A DNA stretch of 64,000 nt, taken from positions 8,405,501 to 8,469,500 of the forward strand of contig JAQISU010000041.1 in assembly GCA_029339505.1 (NCBI GenBank). The letters are read 5' to 3'. This document shows, piece after piece, positions 1 to 11,309 of the stretch. Both the position numbers and the translations under genes were made by a program. The notes under the pieces are model-generated. The model did not search any database, was not told where the DNA came from, and saw only the letters and a program-made list of their open reading frames with translations. Each line of letters starts with the position of its first letter. Within the stretch, counting starts at the first letter, position 1. The DNA comes from Unio delphinus. Lineage: Eukaryota; Mollusca; Bivalvia; Unionida; Unionidae.

Positions 1-1099
1 CTGGAATAATTTACACGAACATATTACGTATTTACATAAAAAGGTTACATATATATTTCTTCATGTCTCTAATTCAAACTTAAAAAGTGCACTGCCCTAT
101 ATGATACAGACGTAAGTGATTGCATTAAAACAATAGACTGAACCTAAAGTTTCAACTATGGTCTTTTACATCAATTGATGTAACAGATGACCTAATTACA
201 CGTTGTCCACTGTGACATCTGCAATACACGCCAAGGCAATAATGAATGGAAGCGAATTTGCATGGACACACGAGATCGTTTATTGTAAGATTTATTAACA
301 TTAATATAATTCAATGATCGATTTAACATTTCAATCTTTGGACGTTAATATAGTTGAAAATACAACTCATTCTTCAAATCGTTCACTTAACCTCCATCGG
401 AAATGTATGCGTGTGTATCATAGGTGGCATGTTTTTAAAACGAAAAACACGATTTCGGTATCGAAGTGTGAAGGCAAGTCAATTCATTTCACTAACATGT
501 ATGATAACATTATTTATTCTTATATTTAGATATATAGTATTAGCTTTTCTGAAAAACAAAATAATATATCCCACCCATTTCTTATTAGATTTTACTTCGT
601 TAAAATGTCACGACACTTATTGACTCAATTATTCAAAGAGAATCACGATATGCTTATCAAAACATTTTATATATTCTAAAGATCATCACAACGACTAACT
701 ACCTCCTCCCCGAAATATTAAATGAACGTCACTTTAATCATTGTTACATAGGACCAATTCTTGAATGCAAGTATACTGTTATATGATGTTCAAATCAAAT
801 ACATAAATAAGGATATTGGAAAGTTTTCTGGTCTAAGCAATGTTAAATTGCTTTACATGCTGCATTGATATAGGACACTGTTATAAACATGCGTGCACTG
901 TGGGCACTCACGAACATGCATACAACAAAATCTTGAACGTATGCCAATTTTATTTACAATTTGCGTGATATAAATTCAACCAGGTACGATTTAGTCAATA
1001 TTATATTCATTTTGTGTGCATACGGAATGGGATGGGTGTATAGAAAATTGTTTTGCTCTTCTGGCACAGGAGAGACCTCATTCTTCTTATTATTATAAT

Positions 1100-1146
<47 letters not shown>

Positions 1147-3406
1147 TAGCGTCGTATTTATAATCCAACGATGACGGATTCGATACCTTTTAAAGACAGA
1201 GCTAGAGTCGATTACCTCTGCCTCTTTATGTCGGTGGGAAGGGCACTTAGTTTCCATTTCGTCGTCATGTTTTTTTTAAAGAGCAGTTAACCTCCCTGCT
1301 CACTCCCCAAACAAGGCCATTCTCACTAAAGTTTTTACTTATTATGTAGTTAAAAGATGAATCAATCTAACATCATTCTTGTGTCCTATAGAAGTAGAAG
1401 AGGGGTGTGGGTGAACCCCCACACCAGTGGCAAACACTATTTTCGAACACGAATAGTTTAGCTCTCAAGGCAGCAACATTTCTTTAATAAAAGCATGGGT
1501 AACTATACCCCCGATAGGTGCCAAATACAAACTTTTATTAATGCTTGGGTAATTGTATCCTTACTTTTGATAATTCCAGTCTGGCAGCTTTAAGATTGAT
1601 GCATTTATAAAGTTTCTTTTAAGAGAGTTTAATTTTTTCAAAATCTTTTTATTGGCAGGAACAACAAGAACTTTTATTCGGATGCTTTATCTTGGTTTCT
1701 GGTCTAGAACAGTTAATGTTGGAAAAATAATATAGATATAACAAAAACAGAAAGTTTGATTTGTAGCACATGTCGCGATTAACTGTAAAACAACCTTTCA
1801 TAGAAATGAAACAATGACATGGGTCCTATATATATTATCTTTCACAATGAAACATTAGACCGGACTCATGTACTGTATAAACAATACAATTATTCTTTCC
1901 GCTAAATCTTGTGTTTCTTTGTCCTGTGATAACAATGAAAATAATTAAATGTCATATAGATCATTATGTGTTGGGTTCATAGATCACTATTGTATTTATG
2001 ACCTTTATGATAATGACAGAACATTGTACATTCAACTGAAAAAAGAGAATGTATACATTACAGAGGTAAAAATGCCTTACTGATATTATATATTATATTA
2101 TATATCATCCATTAGTTCTATCTAATCAAGTACAGAATCATAACCAACATTACAATCAAACTCATCGGAGAATTTCGTGTATTATTTGTATAATTGACCT
2201 TATTATCAAAGACATCAATGAACATAGTTTAGTATTCATCCACGCTTCAAAAAATGCATGTCACGTGATTGCCTAACTTTCCAGCAATTATGTACAGGAA
2301 TAGTACATTAAGATGTTGTAACATTGTGCTATGGAAAACTGATATTATAAGATATTCTTAAAATGTTAATGCTTTATAATTATACAAATTTTTAGTCATA
2401 TTTTACTTTTTAATGAACTTGCTGTCGATGAACATAATGTACTATATATTTATATATTAGATATATTAGAATGCACGAGCATTATAAATTTATTGATTGA
2501 CAGTTGTATACCGGTGCATCAGAACTGTAAGTTTAGTGCCATAAGAAAAGGTTATATGTAAGATTGTTACAAGGCACGAGGTCAAGGCAAGGAATATAGT
2601 AGACAAGTCAATTTATCAAATAAAAGCGGTACAGACGTACGCATTCACGTTTTGACCCAAAAGCACTTAAATAGAACATGTGATTATTTTTAGCCTCATT
2701 GTCGTTTTTATCTTGTGCATCCTTGTATCTCATCAGCTAGTAATGAATACGTAGGAAGTCTATTATTCATATACATTATAGGTCGTAACTGTACCATTTT
2801 CCTTTAATCTGTAATAATACATTGCTCTTCAAATCTATCGTATTTTGTAAAAGCAGACAATTTACGCGTATCAACAGTGCTGTAGAAAAGGCCAATGCCT
2901 ATAAAATGCGAATGCCTATAAATGAGACATAAAGCTTTGTTTTCATTTATTATATATTGAATATTTTTTTTAAATAAATTATTTTAAGAGTATTTCACAT
3001 GAATTTTAATTGAACATGAGCGCATAATAAAAGTTTGCTTTCCACTGTGTCTAAAACCAAACTAATGGTTTTGAACATACCTTCGATGTCATATTAAGAA
3101 AACTGTAATTAAGCACCCATAAAGTTTCCAATGTCTTTTATTAAACTAAGAAATCATTGTATATCACAACAGCACCTGAAATGCATGACATTTTAGCACG
3201 TCGAATCAATAATTGTGCAGAAGCTTTTAGAAATTTTGGAATTGTTTCGCAATGTACATAGCGATTTCTTCACTTATTCTTTTCTCTTTCGCTCCAAGAA
3301 TGTTATATCTTAAAACCAACGTTTTATATTGCAAGGTTTACTTAGATGCCGCTAATCAGACAAAATAATGCGAAATTTAAGTATCGGTGATAGTTTGAAC
3401 ACACAC
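1..3406. other. AT-rich intergenic DNA, no gene recognised
   Basis: I see no conserved coding sequence on either strand. The short open frames (for example 314-529) have no recognisable motif and sit in AT-rich DNA. The only structured part is the AGT microsatellite at 1,101-1,146. Confidence 0.6.
1101..1146. repeat. (AGT)n microsatellite
   Basis: About fifteen uninterrupted AGT triplets, directly visible. Confidence 0.97.
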
Positions 3407-3616
3407 AAACACATACACACACACGCACGCACGCGCGCACGAGCGCACGCACGCACTCACGCGCGCGCTCTCTCTCTCACACACACACATCCATCCATCC
3501 ATCCATCCATCCATCCATCCATCCATCCATCGATCCATCCATCCATCCATACATACATACATACATACATACATACATACATACATACATTCATACATAC
3601 ATGTGTGTGTGTGTGT
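3407..3616. repeat. Compound microsatellite (AC/GC, CCAT, CATA, GT)
   Basis: A mosaic of AC/GCAC repeats, then CCAT tetramers to about 3,550, CATA tetramers to about 3,602 and a short GT run. It stays open in frame on both strands only because of its periodicity and should not be annotated as protein. It lies about 150 bp outside the left end of Polinton-like element A. Confidence 0.95.
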
Positions 3617-3766
3617 ACGTATAAAAGTACATATACATGTGTCTGTAATAAAGTATATGGGGGTATAGGTGCTTTGGATAAAGGTAGTACCTTTGTTATC
3701 TGGGAGCTGCATTATCTATGTGGACGGACGCACTGTCTTCATCCGTCTCCCAAATCTCTCACGTCA

Positions 3767-3912
3767 AGTAGTAGAGGGGGTGAATCGAACATACTATTCA
3801 GACAAACTAAAAAATGACAGTTTCGGTTTCGTACGAAAACAAAAATGAAAACAAACATACCCATTAAGTGGGTGAATCTGACAAACTAATAAATGACAGT
3901 TTCGGTTTCGTA
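3767..3912. repeat. Left terminal region of element A with a direct repeat
   Basis: The terminus AGTAGTAGAGGGGG is followed by a repeated block: 3,777-3,832 and 3,869-3,912 share GGGTGAATC plus a roughly 32-bp stretch containing TGACAGTTTCGGTTTCGTA. The outermost bases match the reverse complement of 18,976-18,994. Confidence 0.6.
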
Positions 3913-4634
3913 AGAGTGGGCAAATAAGATAACCTTTTCTAGGTGTCTATTTGTTATACCAAGGCCTGTGATAAATTCTAAAAGGGTGTAAACGAACAGA
4001 ATTTGCCTCGGTGGAACAGATACGTATATTTGTTGTCGCGCCCTCGTAGTTGCTACGGTTTTAACCGAATATTTTATCAAGTCTGATACGATATCTTGAT
4101 CTAGAGTCATATAAATTTATCGTTATAAATCCGTGTGGGGCTGACTTAGCAACACTAAAGAAATTTCTATAAAAAATTATAATCCATCACGGCTACACTA
4201 GGTCTGATAAATATTTCTAAGTGTATGTGTATAACATCCATTAAACACAGAAAATATATTACAATTGTCCCTGATCCCTTTAGGAATTTGTGTATGCCGC
4301 TGGGTAATATCAGTATCTCTGCCTCGGGAAAATATTCTAGCTGGATTGGCTTGTTTATCCAACATTACATCATCAAATTGTTTATGGATCCATCAATAGA
4401 GTCAAAACTCCGTGTTTCGTTAATATCGGTAATAAATTCAATAACATCATCGTTTAACGATTACCATCTCGTTAAATCTTTTAACAGATCGTACTATTTA
4501 TGATCATGTACAGGTGGTGTTACGAAATACAACCTGTCCCATTTCATCGATCTCAATATCAAATTTAGTAACAACTGCGTCTCGCCACTTCCAGACGGTC
4601 CAATTATAATTATACGAATATAATTCGGTAGCAT
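3886..4634 (-). pseudogene. Packaging ATPase (FtsK/HerA, A32-like), broken
   Basis: Viral genome-packaging ATPases pump DNA into preformed capsids. Reading leftward from an ATG at 4,634, a short hydrophobic beta strand leads into GPSGSGETQ, a Walker A motif whose invariant lysine is replaced by glutamate. Downstream, fragments in two frames contain FSRGRDTDI and a KGIRDNC stretch, in the positions where Polinton ATPases carry their conserved Walker B and post-Walker B segments. A stop at about 4,485 and at least one frameshift near 4,365 break it. The last part (4,110 to 3,886) is an open frame whose relation to the ATPase is uncertain. The total span of about 249 codons suits the family. It is transcribed away from the neighbouring PLA2 gene. 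Confidence 0.68.
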
Positions 4635-4668
4635 TGCATAAATAACATTGATGTTATTATAAATAATT

Positions 4669-5173
4669 ATGGATCTATATTGTGTAAAGTGTAAGATGCG
4701 TACTAGTACAAACGACTTAACAACAATTGCAACAAGAAATAACAGATCAGCACATGCCGGTAAGTGTATACATCGTAGTACAAAGAAATTTAGATTTGTT
4801 TCCCTTGATAAAATCAAGAATTTAAAAAAAAAAACGAGGAGGTGATATCGCATCTAAGCTAGCTAAACTCCCGGGAACACCATGGGCAAAGTATCCAGGA
4901 GAAAAACACCTTCCAGGGTATAGTTATTGTGGGCCGGGGACTAGACTCCATATCCGACTCGATGATCAAAACCAACCTCGACGTGGTGAAGAACTAATAA
5001 ACGCCATTGATAAAGCGTGCCATGCTCATGATGTCGCTTATAAAAGCAGCAATCTGCAACATAGACATCTCGCAGATGTAAAATTGATTCACGCGTTGAA
5101 TTCTATCACTAATAAATCCTTCAAAGAAAAGTTGGCTTCATGGTTAGTAAAATCGGCAATGAAGGTAAATTGA
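4669..5173 (+). pseudogene. Zinc-ribbon plus phospholipase A2-like virion protein, frameshifted
   Basis: The N-terminal half begins MDLYCVKCKMRT and has a CxxC pair plus a later lone Cys, with basic and Thr/Asn-rich spacing like the small zinc-ribbon family DUF5679. The C-terminal half has the calcium-loop-like YCGPGTRL and the catalytic His-Asp segment CHAHDVAY of parvovirus VP1-type phospholipase A2, which acts on host membranes during entry in families where it has been studied. The halves lie in different frames. They meet at an 11-A run (4,824-4,834), where one indel would account for the break. The second half ends at TGA 5,171-5,173. The integrase starts 28 bp later on the same strand. 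Confidence 0.72.
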
Positions 5174-5200
5174 TGTTAGGTTCTGGTAATTAATAACAAC

Positions 5201-6106
5201 ATGGATCCTATTTATTATTCTCCAAATGGATACTGGAGGGGTAAAGCAGCAATTGGTAAACTCGCTAGCGCCGCGAAGGTAAAATATACCATTGCAGCGG
5301 ATTGGTTATCTAAACAGGCGATATGGCAAATTTATCTGCCGCCACCTAAACAAATTAACTACTCGCAATTTGATGTGACCGATCCTAATGAAGTTCATCA
5401 AGCTGAAATATTATTTCTGCCACACGATGGTGGTTAGAAATACAAGTCGATACAAACAAGCAAAACCGCTAAAGACAAAATCATCTACTGAAGTATCTTC
5501 TGCATTTGAAAAGGTTTATCGAAGGGGTCTTCTGTGCTGGCCAAATCTATTACAAGTTGATCCTGGCAAGGAATTTCAGGGTGCGGTTCTATCAACAATG
5601 AAGCATCATAATGTCACCATCAGACGAGGACATACTGCACTACATCGCGATCAGGCAATTGTTGAACGATTTAATCGTACACTTGCTGAGCGGTTATTTG
5701 ATATCAGTACGCGAAGGAATGTATTCAGGATAAACGATCTCGTGAATGGGTTAAGAGATTACCAGCTGTGATTACTGCGCTAAATAATGAGATTACTCAA
5801 ACAATCAACATGAAACCTAACAACGCCATTAAAAAGATGTCTATACCCATACAACCACAAAACGATTTTTCAAAACAACCAATACTCGGCAATGTCGCTG
5901 TTAGGTATTTATATGAACCAGGAGAACTCGAAGGTGGTAACAAAAGAGCTACTGATCCTATTTGGAGTGTCACCGCACATAAAATATCTAGTATAACACG
6001 ATCCACGGGTAGACCAGCAATCTATAGATTGGATTTGACCGCTCCTCAGCAAGGAACAACTTCGAGTGATACCCGAGGATACTCAATTACCTACGCGTGG
6101 TTTTAA
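5201..6106 (+). pseudogene. Retrovirus-like (Polinton) DDE integrase, broken
   Basis: Integrates linear element DNA into chromosomes. Residues 1-78 from ATG 5,201 include the N-terminal segment with KQAIWQIYLPPPK and VHQAEILFLPHD. The frame stops at 5,435-5,437 and the catalytic core resumes in another frame from about 5,440 with SRYKQAKPLKTKSS. The bases expected to encode the first catalytic Asp fall in this damaged junction and appear lost. The second Asp (QVDPGKEF) and the Glu (IVERFNRTLAERLF) are present, 34 residues apart by my count. A second shift near 5,750 leads into the C-terminal region (5,768-6,106), which resembles an SH3/chromo-like tail. A second copy of this C-terminal half is at 54,600-55,055. 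Confidence 0.85.
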
Positions 6107-6239
6107 CTAGCACCTCTTCAAGACAAGTCAGCATCACATTATCCCTGGTATGACCTAAGCTGCTATCTTTTCTGTCTACGGTAAATTGTCGAGTATCTTT
6201 ATCCGACCAGCACCAGCGCATTACACAATTGCAACTGGC

Positions 6240-9200
6240 GTAGTGATTATTCTGTTGTTGCTTTAGCGTAATTATTAATTCAGCATCAATATCAAATTCT
6301 CTATTATTTTTTTTTGTCTTATTGTTTATAACCAGAAAGTTTTTTTTCTGATTATATCATTATCAACAATATCACTTATTGTAGTGTCGTTATAGTCTAA
6401 AACAACTCTTCAAAGTTGATTTATTCTTCGTACTCTGGATACTGCGAGATAAACTAAATTTTACCACTCGATGTGATTATTCACCATCCAAACAATTGTA
6501 TCGGATATAGTTAATCCCTGTGAAGAATGTATCGTCGCTGCGTATCCTAGCGTCCATGGGGATTTATTAGCGCGTAATGCATCTTCGACGACGCTGATAT
6601 CAACCAGCACAATATCATTTAACACTAAATTCTGCTTTTCACGCTGTCCTGGAATATCAACTTCAATATTCTGTTTTCGTGTATCCGAAGGCCTGTAACA
6701 CAACGGTACTGGAAGTGTTGCAAATTTTTCTATATGCAATTGAAATAATTTTATCTCAAGTGTGTCTCTGACTATTTTTCTACGCGCTATTTCACTTTGG
6801 ATTCTATCCGGTTGTAATCTGATTAGTTGTTTGAATTCGTGTAATTGTTCATCAAGTGCTCTATGATCAGTATTAATTTCCTCATAATAGTCTACAAAAT
6901 TCTTTAGCCAATCATGTGGCGATAAACCGACAAATGGTGGTGGTTGGCCATGATCGCCGCACATGACGACTTTTGTGTTCGCGTGCAATAACCAATCGAG
7001 AAATTTTTGTAATACATCTAACGATACCGTACATATCTCATCCCAAATTACGACTTGAGGAATAAATTTCTCACCCATTCGTTCAGGAGTCCATTCATCA
7101 CCTTTCCATCGAAAGAAACTATGATATGTACAGGCATTTACTCTTCGTTGTTTCATCTCTCTGGCAAGTCTGTGTGTTGGTGTTAGTACAATCATGTTTG
7201 ATTTCCCACGAAATAATTCAATCGCACGAGTCGTCTTTCCTGACCCGCCTCAGCCGTTTAGGTAGCTGGTTTTATATCTACATATTGGATCAGATATCTG
7301 CGGTGCATTAGATATTTCTGATATTTTATCACCTTTCAAATATTTATCTTGAATCGTAACATCTGCTGATGTGGAATAGTCACAAGGTATTTCCCGCTTA
7401 ATTCTCCATGATCCCCAACTCTCATCAGAATTAGTGAATTCAGCCACTGCTTCGCTGTGTTTCGCGTCTATATAAAATGAATCAGTGGCTATTCTAACTG
7501 CGGTGTTAGGAGATCTATTTATCATGGAAAATAAATTGATAGAAGCATAAGCTAACATAGACGCCCTCAAATGTGTATACTGAAGATTTTCTCCGTCTGC
7601 GTAAGTAACAATTGTACCAAATTTGGTTCCATCGGACAAGAAAGCGTCTTTACGATCGACATATATACCCTTAGATGTAATATCCGCGATTATAAAATCG
7701 TATTCGACGTTATATATAATCAACCGTGAAGAGTATCGTTTATTGTCGTATTTTCTACCTTGAGTAAATTTACCAATTATTCTTCTACCGAGAAGGATTG
7801 CGTCTTTTTATCTGATTTCAAATAATTGTTTGGACCATTTCACGATATTTTCTTTTTCAAGATCGGGACGTTGTTTTCGTTGTTCGCTGATTATACTATC
7901 TAGATCAGGTTGTGGTAACCAGACTTCAGTCTGCGCGTGATATGATCTAATCGCTTCACTGACAATCAGCGATATTAGCATTCTACAATCAATCATATAC
8001 CGTAACAGCACTATTGGCATCCAGTGTTTTTCAGATATATGTCTACCAATCCAAACATAACAGCACGGATGAAGTCCTGTAGCCAATTCAAATGATACCA
8101 CACGAGCAAATCCGGTTAAATCAAAATCAGGCAGTGGTCCATTAATAGCAACACGAGCCATCTCGTGTGTGGGATGTCCAAATCGTTTAAAGTATTCAGC
8201 GCATTCTCCATACCCGAGAAAACTCGCCGGATAACACGCGACCATATCAGCTGAAAAAATACTTTCACGGTCGTATTTTGTATTCCATAATCCACCGTGA
8301 TTAAATTCTATGCAACTTGTTTTGATGTCTGTGAGAAACTCACCTCGCGTTGGTTTCCATGTGTTTTTCTTTCTCGCAAAATGAGCTGCAACAGACGGAA
8401 TTGTAAAACAGTTTGTTAATAATTGTTCGTCGTCGAAACTCTTCGAGAAACTACTAGCTAGTTGTTTCATCGCGTCATGGAGGGCTTCAGTGCGGTATAA
8501 TTCTCCATTGGGTCTTACAAACTGATCGAATCCACCCTCAGATTTTTCAGCGCTGTAAAGTAACCACACTGACACGGGATCGCTTTTACTCAACTGGTGA
8601 ATAAAATCAAATAATTTTGTCTCAGAGAATTCTGGAGAAAATTCCGTGGGTATTTATTTTATGGTTCTTTCCCTCGGAAATATTGTTACTGCAGATGTCC
8701 ATGCGTGTTCGTTATGATCAATAATTTTATTTGGAGCTCCTCTCGATTTATATTTCGGTTCGTATAATATCTCGCCTGTTATTGTCATTACTGATATTGG
8801 GAATTTTAGTATTCGTTCTAACGTTGTCACATTTTGAATTGTTGCCCCACGCTGTTTCACTGTTGGTCCCCACTCGGTTATTTTTTGCGTCTAAGATCAG
8901 TCAATTTGTTTCCACGCAGCGCATTTGTGAAGTTTTCTAATATTATTTCTGCTACACAATTCAGCGATGATATTTTCATCGGTGCTAGTTTTTCAATACT
9001 CGGTTTATCATTTAACGGATATATCCCATAAACAACTGCTGTTACGGGATAAGATCTCTCGTAGTATGGTTTGTCAGTTCCAGTCAAAATTCATGGTTTG
9101 AAATCTTGACTCACAGTGACAGTTTTTTTTTATCCTTTAAGATGGGTTCAAATTTATCCCGAATAATCCAATCTCCCGTGTCTGAACGGATAATGAATTT

Positions 9201-9362
9201 TATTCTAAAAAATACCTTTTTCGCGTAAGATGTGAAATTATCACTGCTGCTTTTTATCATCTTGGTAGCATCAACGCTACCATCAATTCGAAATGTTGAC
9301 CAACAGTAAGATGCTCCATCACGCTTGAATTCATTAAAACAATAACGAATTTTACTTATCAT
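6240..9362 (-). pseudogene. Family B DNA polymerase fused to superfamily 1 helicase, broken
   Basis: Read right to left. An N-terminal region (9,362 to about 8,870, two frames) precedes a polymerase domain with a motif A-like SADMVACYPASF (about 8,230) and a motif C-like RIATDSFYI (about 7,480). In the same frame follow helicase motifs I (GGSGKTT), Ia (VLTPTHRLA), II (VIWDEI), III (CGDHGQPPP), V (ATIHSSQGLT) and a YLAVSR motif VI past the stop at 6,461. In-frame stops are at 8,654, 7,808, 7,250 and 6,461, and frameshifts lie near 8,870 and 9,100. The TGA at 7,250 falls just before Walker A. The fusion would unwind and copy the element DNA. The paralogue is at 41,130-42,579. This polymerase is not close to the one at 43-54 kb. 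Confidence 0.8.
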
Positions 9363-9509
9363 GGTTCTATCACTTATTAGATTTTTGGCTTATCAGAGAC
9401 TCTATCGAGATTAAATTTAGTATTTTTCGAAGGTGTAATTTTCGATAATCTCTCAAACTCCTTCATATTATAATTAAAACAAGTCTTTAAATAGAGAATA
9501 TATTATATA

Positions 9510-9833
9510 ATGAAACATTGCAAATGGCTTATGATTGGATCAGTAACCCCGTGTAACAAATCATGCAGAAAGGAATTATGTGGGTATCATATGCAAAGCG
9601 TTCGACGCGGAAGCCTTGGTCCAATTCCATTTATAAGATGTGGGGTAGGGGTAAGAGGAATATCACAATTGTGTCTCGGTTGTGGTGGTAAGAGATATAG
9701 AGAGTTGAAGCGTTATTATGATAAAAGAGTTAAAAACTCCATTAATAAATCCATCAATAACTCTGACCCTGACAGCGTCAATGACAAAATCATAAGAACT
9801 CCTCAAGACTACATTGATAGATTCCAAATGTAA
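9510..9833 (+). CDS. Small Cys-rich (probable zinc-binding) protein of element A
   Basis: An intact 107-residue frame. The first 25 residues carry CNKSCRKELCGYH, a CxxxC-x4-CxxH pattern, and residues 45-62 carry a second Cys cluster (RCGVGVRG, then CLGCGG). The rest is basic and Asn/Ser-rich. I do not recognise a named family. It diverges from the polymerase-helicase gene, whose start lies about 150 bp upstream on the other strand. A fragment with the same SCGGRRYR-type core is at 39,005-39,250 on the minus strand, so the protein is a conserved part of this element lineage. Confidence 0.55.
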   Translation: MKHCKWLMIGSVTPCNKSCRKELCGYHMQSVRRGSLGPIPFIRCGVGVRGISQLCLGCGGKRYRELKRYYDKRVKNSINKSINNSDPDSVNDKIIRTPQDYIDRFQM

Positions 9834-9880
9834 TAATTCAACCAAACAATGAATTAGACAAACAATGGTATTGTATATAA

Positions 9881-10340
9881 ATGAACCAAGAATTCAGACC
9901 GCATCCCTTAATCACAAACTATGAGGCATCTAGTGATGGTATTATCAGAAACCGAAGACTGAAGAAATCGGTCGGTGTTGTGAATAATCAAGGGTATTTG
10001 ATGTTTACTGCTGGGAAGTAGAAATATCTCAATCACAGAATCGCATATGAATGTTTCCATGGATTGATCAAAGATGGTTTTGTTATCGATCACATAAATG
10101 GTATTTAGACTGATAATTCTTTATTGAATTTACAAGCTGTTACACAGAGTGGGAATTTAAAATGAGAAGAAACTGGTACTTTTAAAAAAGTTGCAAGGAG
10201 ACCTGTAAAATCATTTAATACAGCAACTAACTAAGAAATTGTATTCCAATCTATGAATAAAGCCATTAGATATTTTAATATTTGTAGAGCCTCAGTACAA
10301 AACGTTGCAGAGGGAATTTATGAATCTGCTTTTCTAAAAA
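9881..10340 (+). pseudogene. HNH homing-type endonuclease with NUMOD4-like start, broken
   Basis: From ATG 9,881 the frame begins with an aromatic NYEASSDGIIRNRR segment typical of NUMOD4 domains, then GYLMFTAGK and a TAG (10,019-10,021). The same frame continues with LNHRIAYECFHG and VIDHINGI, the HNH core, a second stop, then DNSLLNLQAVT. Downstream a motif FQSMNKAIRYFNI looks like a NUMOD1 DNA-binding repeat. HNH enzymes of this layout cut DNA and are often selfish passengers in viral genomes. Several in-frame stops make it inactive. Confidence 0.8.
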
Positions 10341-10720
10341 AAATTGAACAAAAAATTCGATTTTCGTATGTCTAATCGTGTTTTTGCACTATTTTATATA
10401 ACACCATGGGAGATAACTCGTTTAGGTATTTACGGCCTATTAAGAGTTATATATCTCAATGGATTTTTCCGATTATTAGTGAAAAATAATATATTTAGTA
10501 AGAAAACGAATAAAATATGTACTTTTTTGTATTTTTTTATTTTTTGTAATTTTTTTAAAAAATTTTATTTATTTTCTTATATATTTTTTTTTTTTTTTTT
10601 TTTTAAAGTATTCAGTCAGATGTGGTTTTGTTATCGATCCATTGACGTCATCACACCTGTTCGCTATTGATTGTGTATTAGCTTACCTATATATTATATT
10701 CAAAACGCATCCCTGTATAT
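10341..10720. other. AT-rich spacer with poly-T tracts
   Basis: Very T-rich on the + strand (runs at about 10,544-10,605). The open frame here encodes only Phe-rich low-complexity sequence and I do not regard it as a gene. Confidence 0.6.
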
Positions 10721-10721
10721 A

Positions 10722-10795
10722 AGAACCAGTAGCTCAATCGGTAACGTGTCGCGGTGTCATACTAGAGGTCAGGGTTCGAAACTCGTAATGGGCAT
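10722..10795 (+). repeat. tRNA-like segment with A and B boxes (SINE head or tRNA relic)
   Basis: TAGCTCAATCGG matches an internal A box and GGTTCGAAACT lies close to a B box, about 40 bp apart, as in a tRNA gene. Acceptor, anticodon and T stems do not pair well, so this is not a working tRNA. A tRNA-derived SINE head or a decayed tRNA-Met-like gene is the likeliest reading. Confidence 0.35.
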
Positions 10796-10841
10796 TATTG
10801 TCAACGATGCTGACAGATGGTTTTAATTGGGGGTGGGGCAC

Positions 10842-10960
10842 CTCCTACATTCAAAATTGCAACCGTATATACCAACCACACCACATCGTGGTGTGAATAA
10901 TTTTTATTCAACCCAGGGTGATGTTGTGGGGTATATACGGTTGCAATTTGAATGTAGGAG
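10842..10960. mobile_element. 119-bp hairpin, MITE-like inverted repeat
   Basis: Arms 10,842-10,873 and 10,930-10,960 are reverse complements over about 31 bases with one single-base indel. Inside the loop are two further perfect hairpins: CACACCAC/GTGGTGTG (10,877-10,895) and GAATAA/TTATTC (10,895-10,909). Confidence 0.75.
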
Positions 10961-11309
10961 TGTCATCATTCATTATCATTGTATGTATCCATCCATGTAT
11001 TCATTGTTATATGTAGTATTGTCCCTGTGCCGTCCCCTTATCATTCATTCGCTGTATATATCCATCCAATTCATTGTATATATCCATCCTTTATGTATGC
11101 TTAGAAACTACCCAAAACCGTATTGTGCTGTTCATTCACAAAACATATCCTCTTGTGATTTTAACCCGTTATTTGACGAGTTAGATTCACTCTTAGGGGA
11201 ATATGTTTTGTAATATATAATATATTGTTTGTGCTGTCCCTATACAATTGCCAAAAGACTCGAATGGAATTGTATAATCATTCATTGACATCATTTATTG
11301 TATATATCC

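Noticed and set aside
3368..3817. Long open frames on both strands across the compound microsatellite
   Set aside because: The Thr/His/Ile/Pro repeats are a direct translation of CCAT and CATA repeats. No non-repetitive conserved part.
4225..4503. Plus-strand frame of 92 residues
   Set aside because: It lies antisense to the ATPase remnant, whose motifs are on the minus strand.
10722..10795. Functional tRNA gene
   Set aside because: A and B boxes are present, but the acceptor, anticodon and T stems do not pair.
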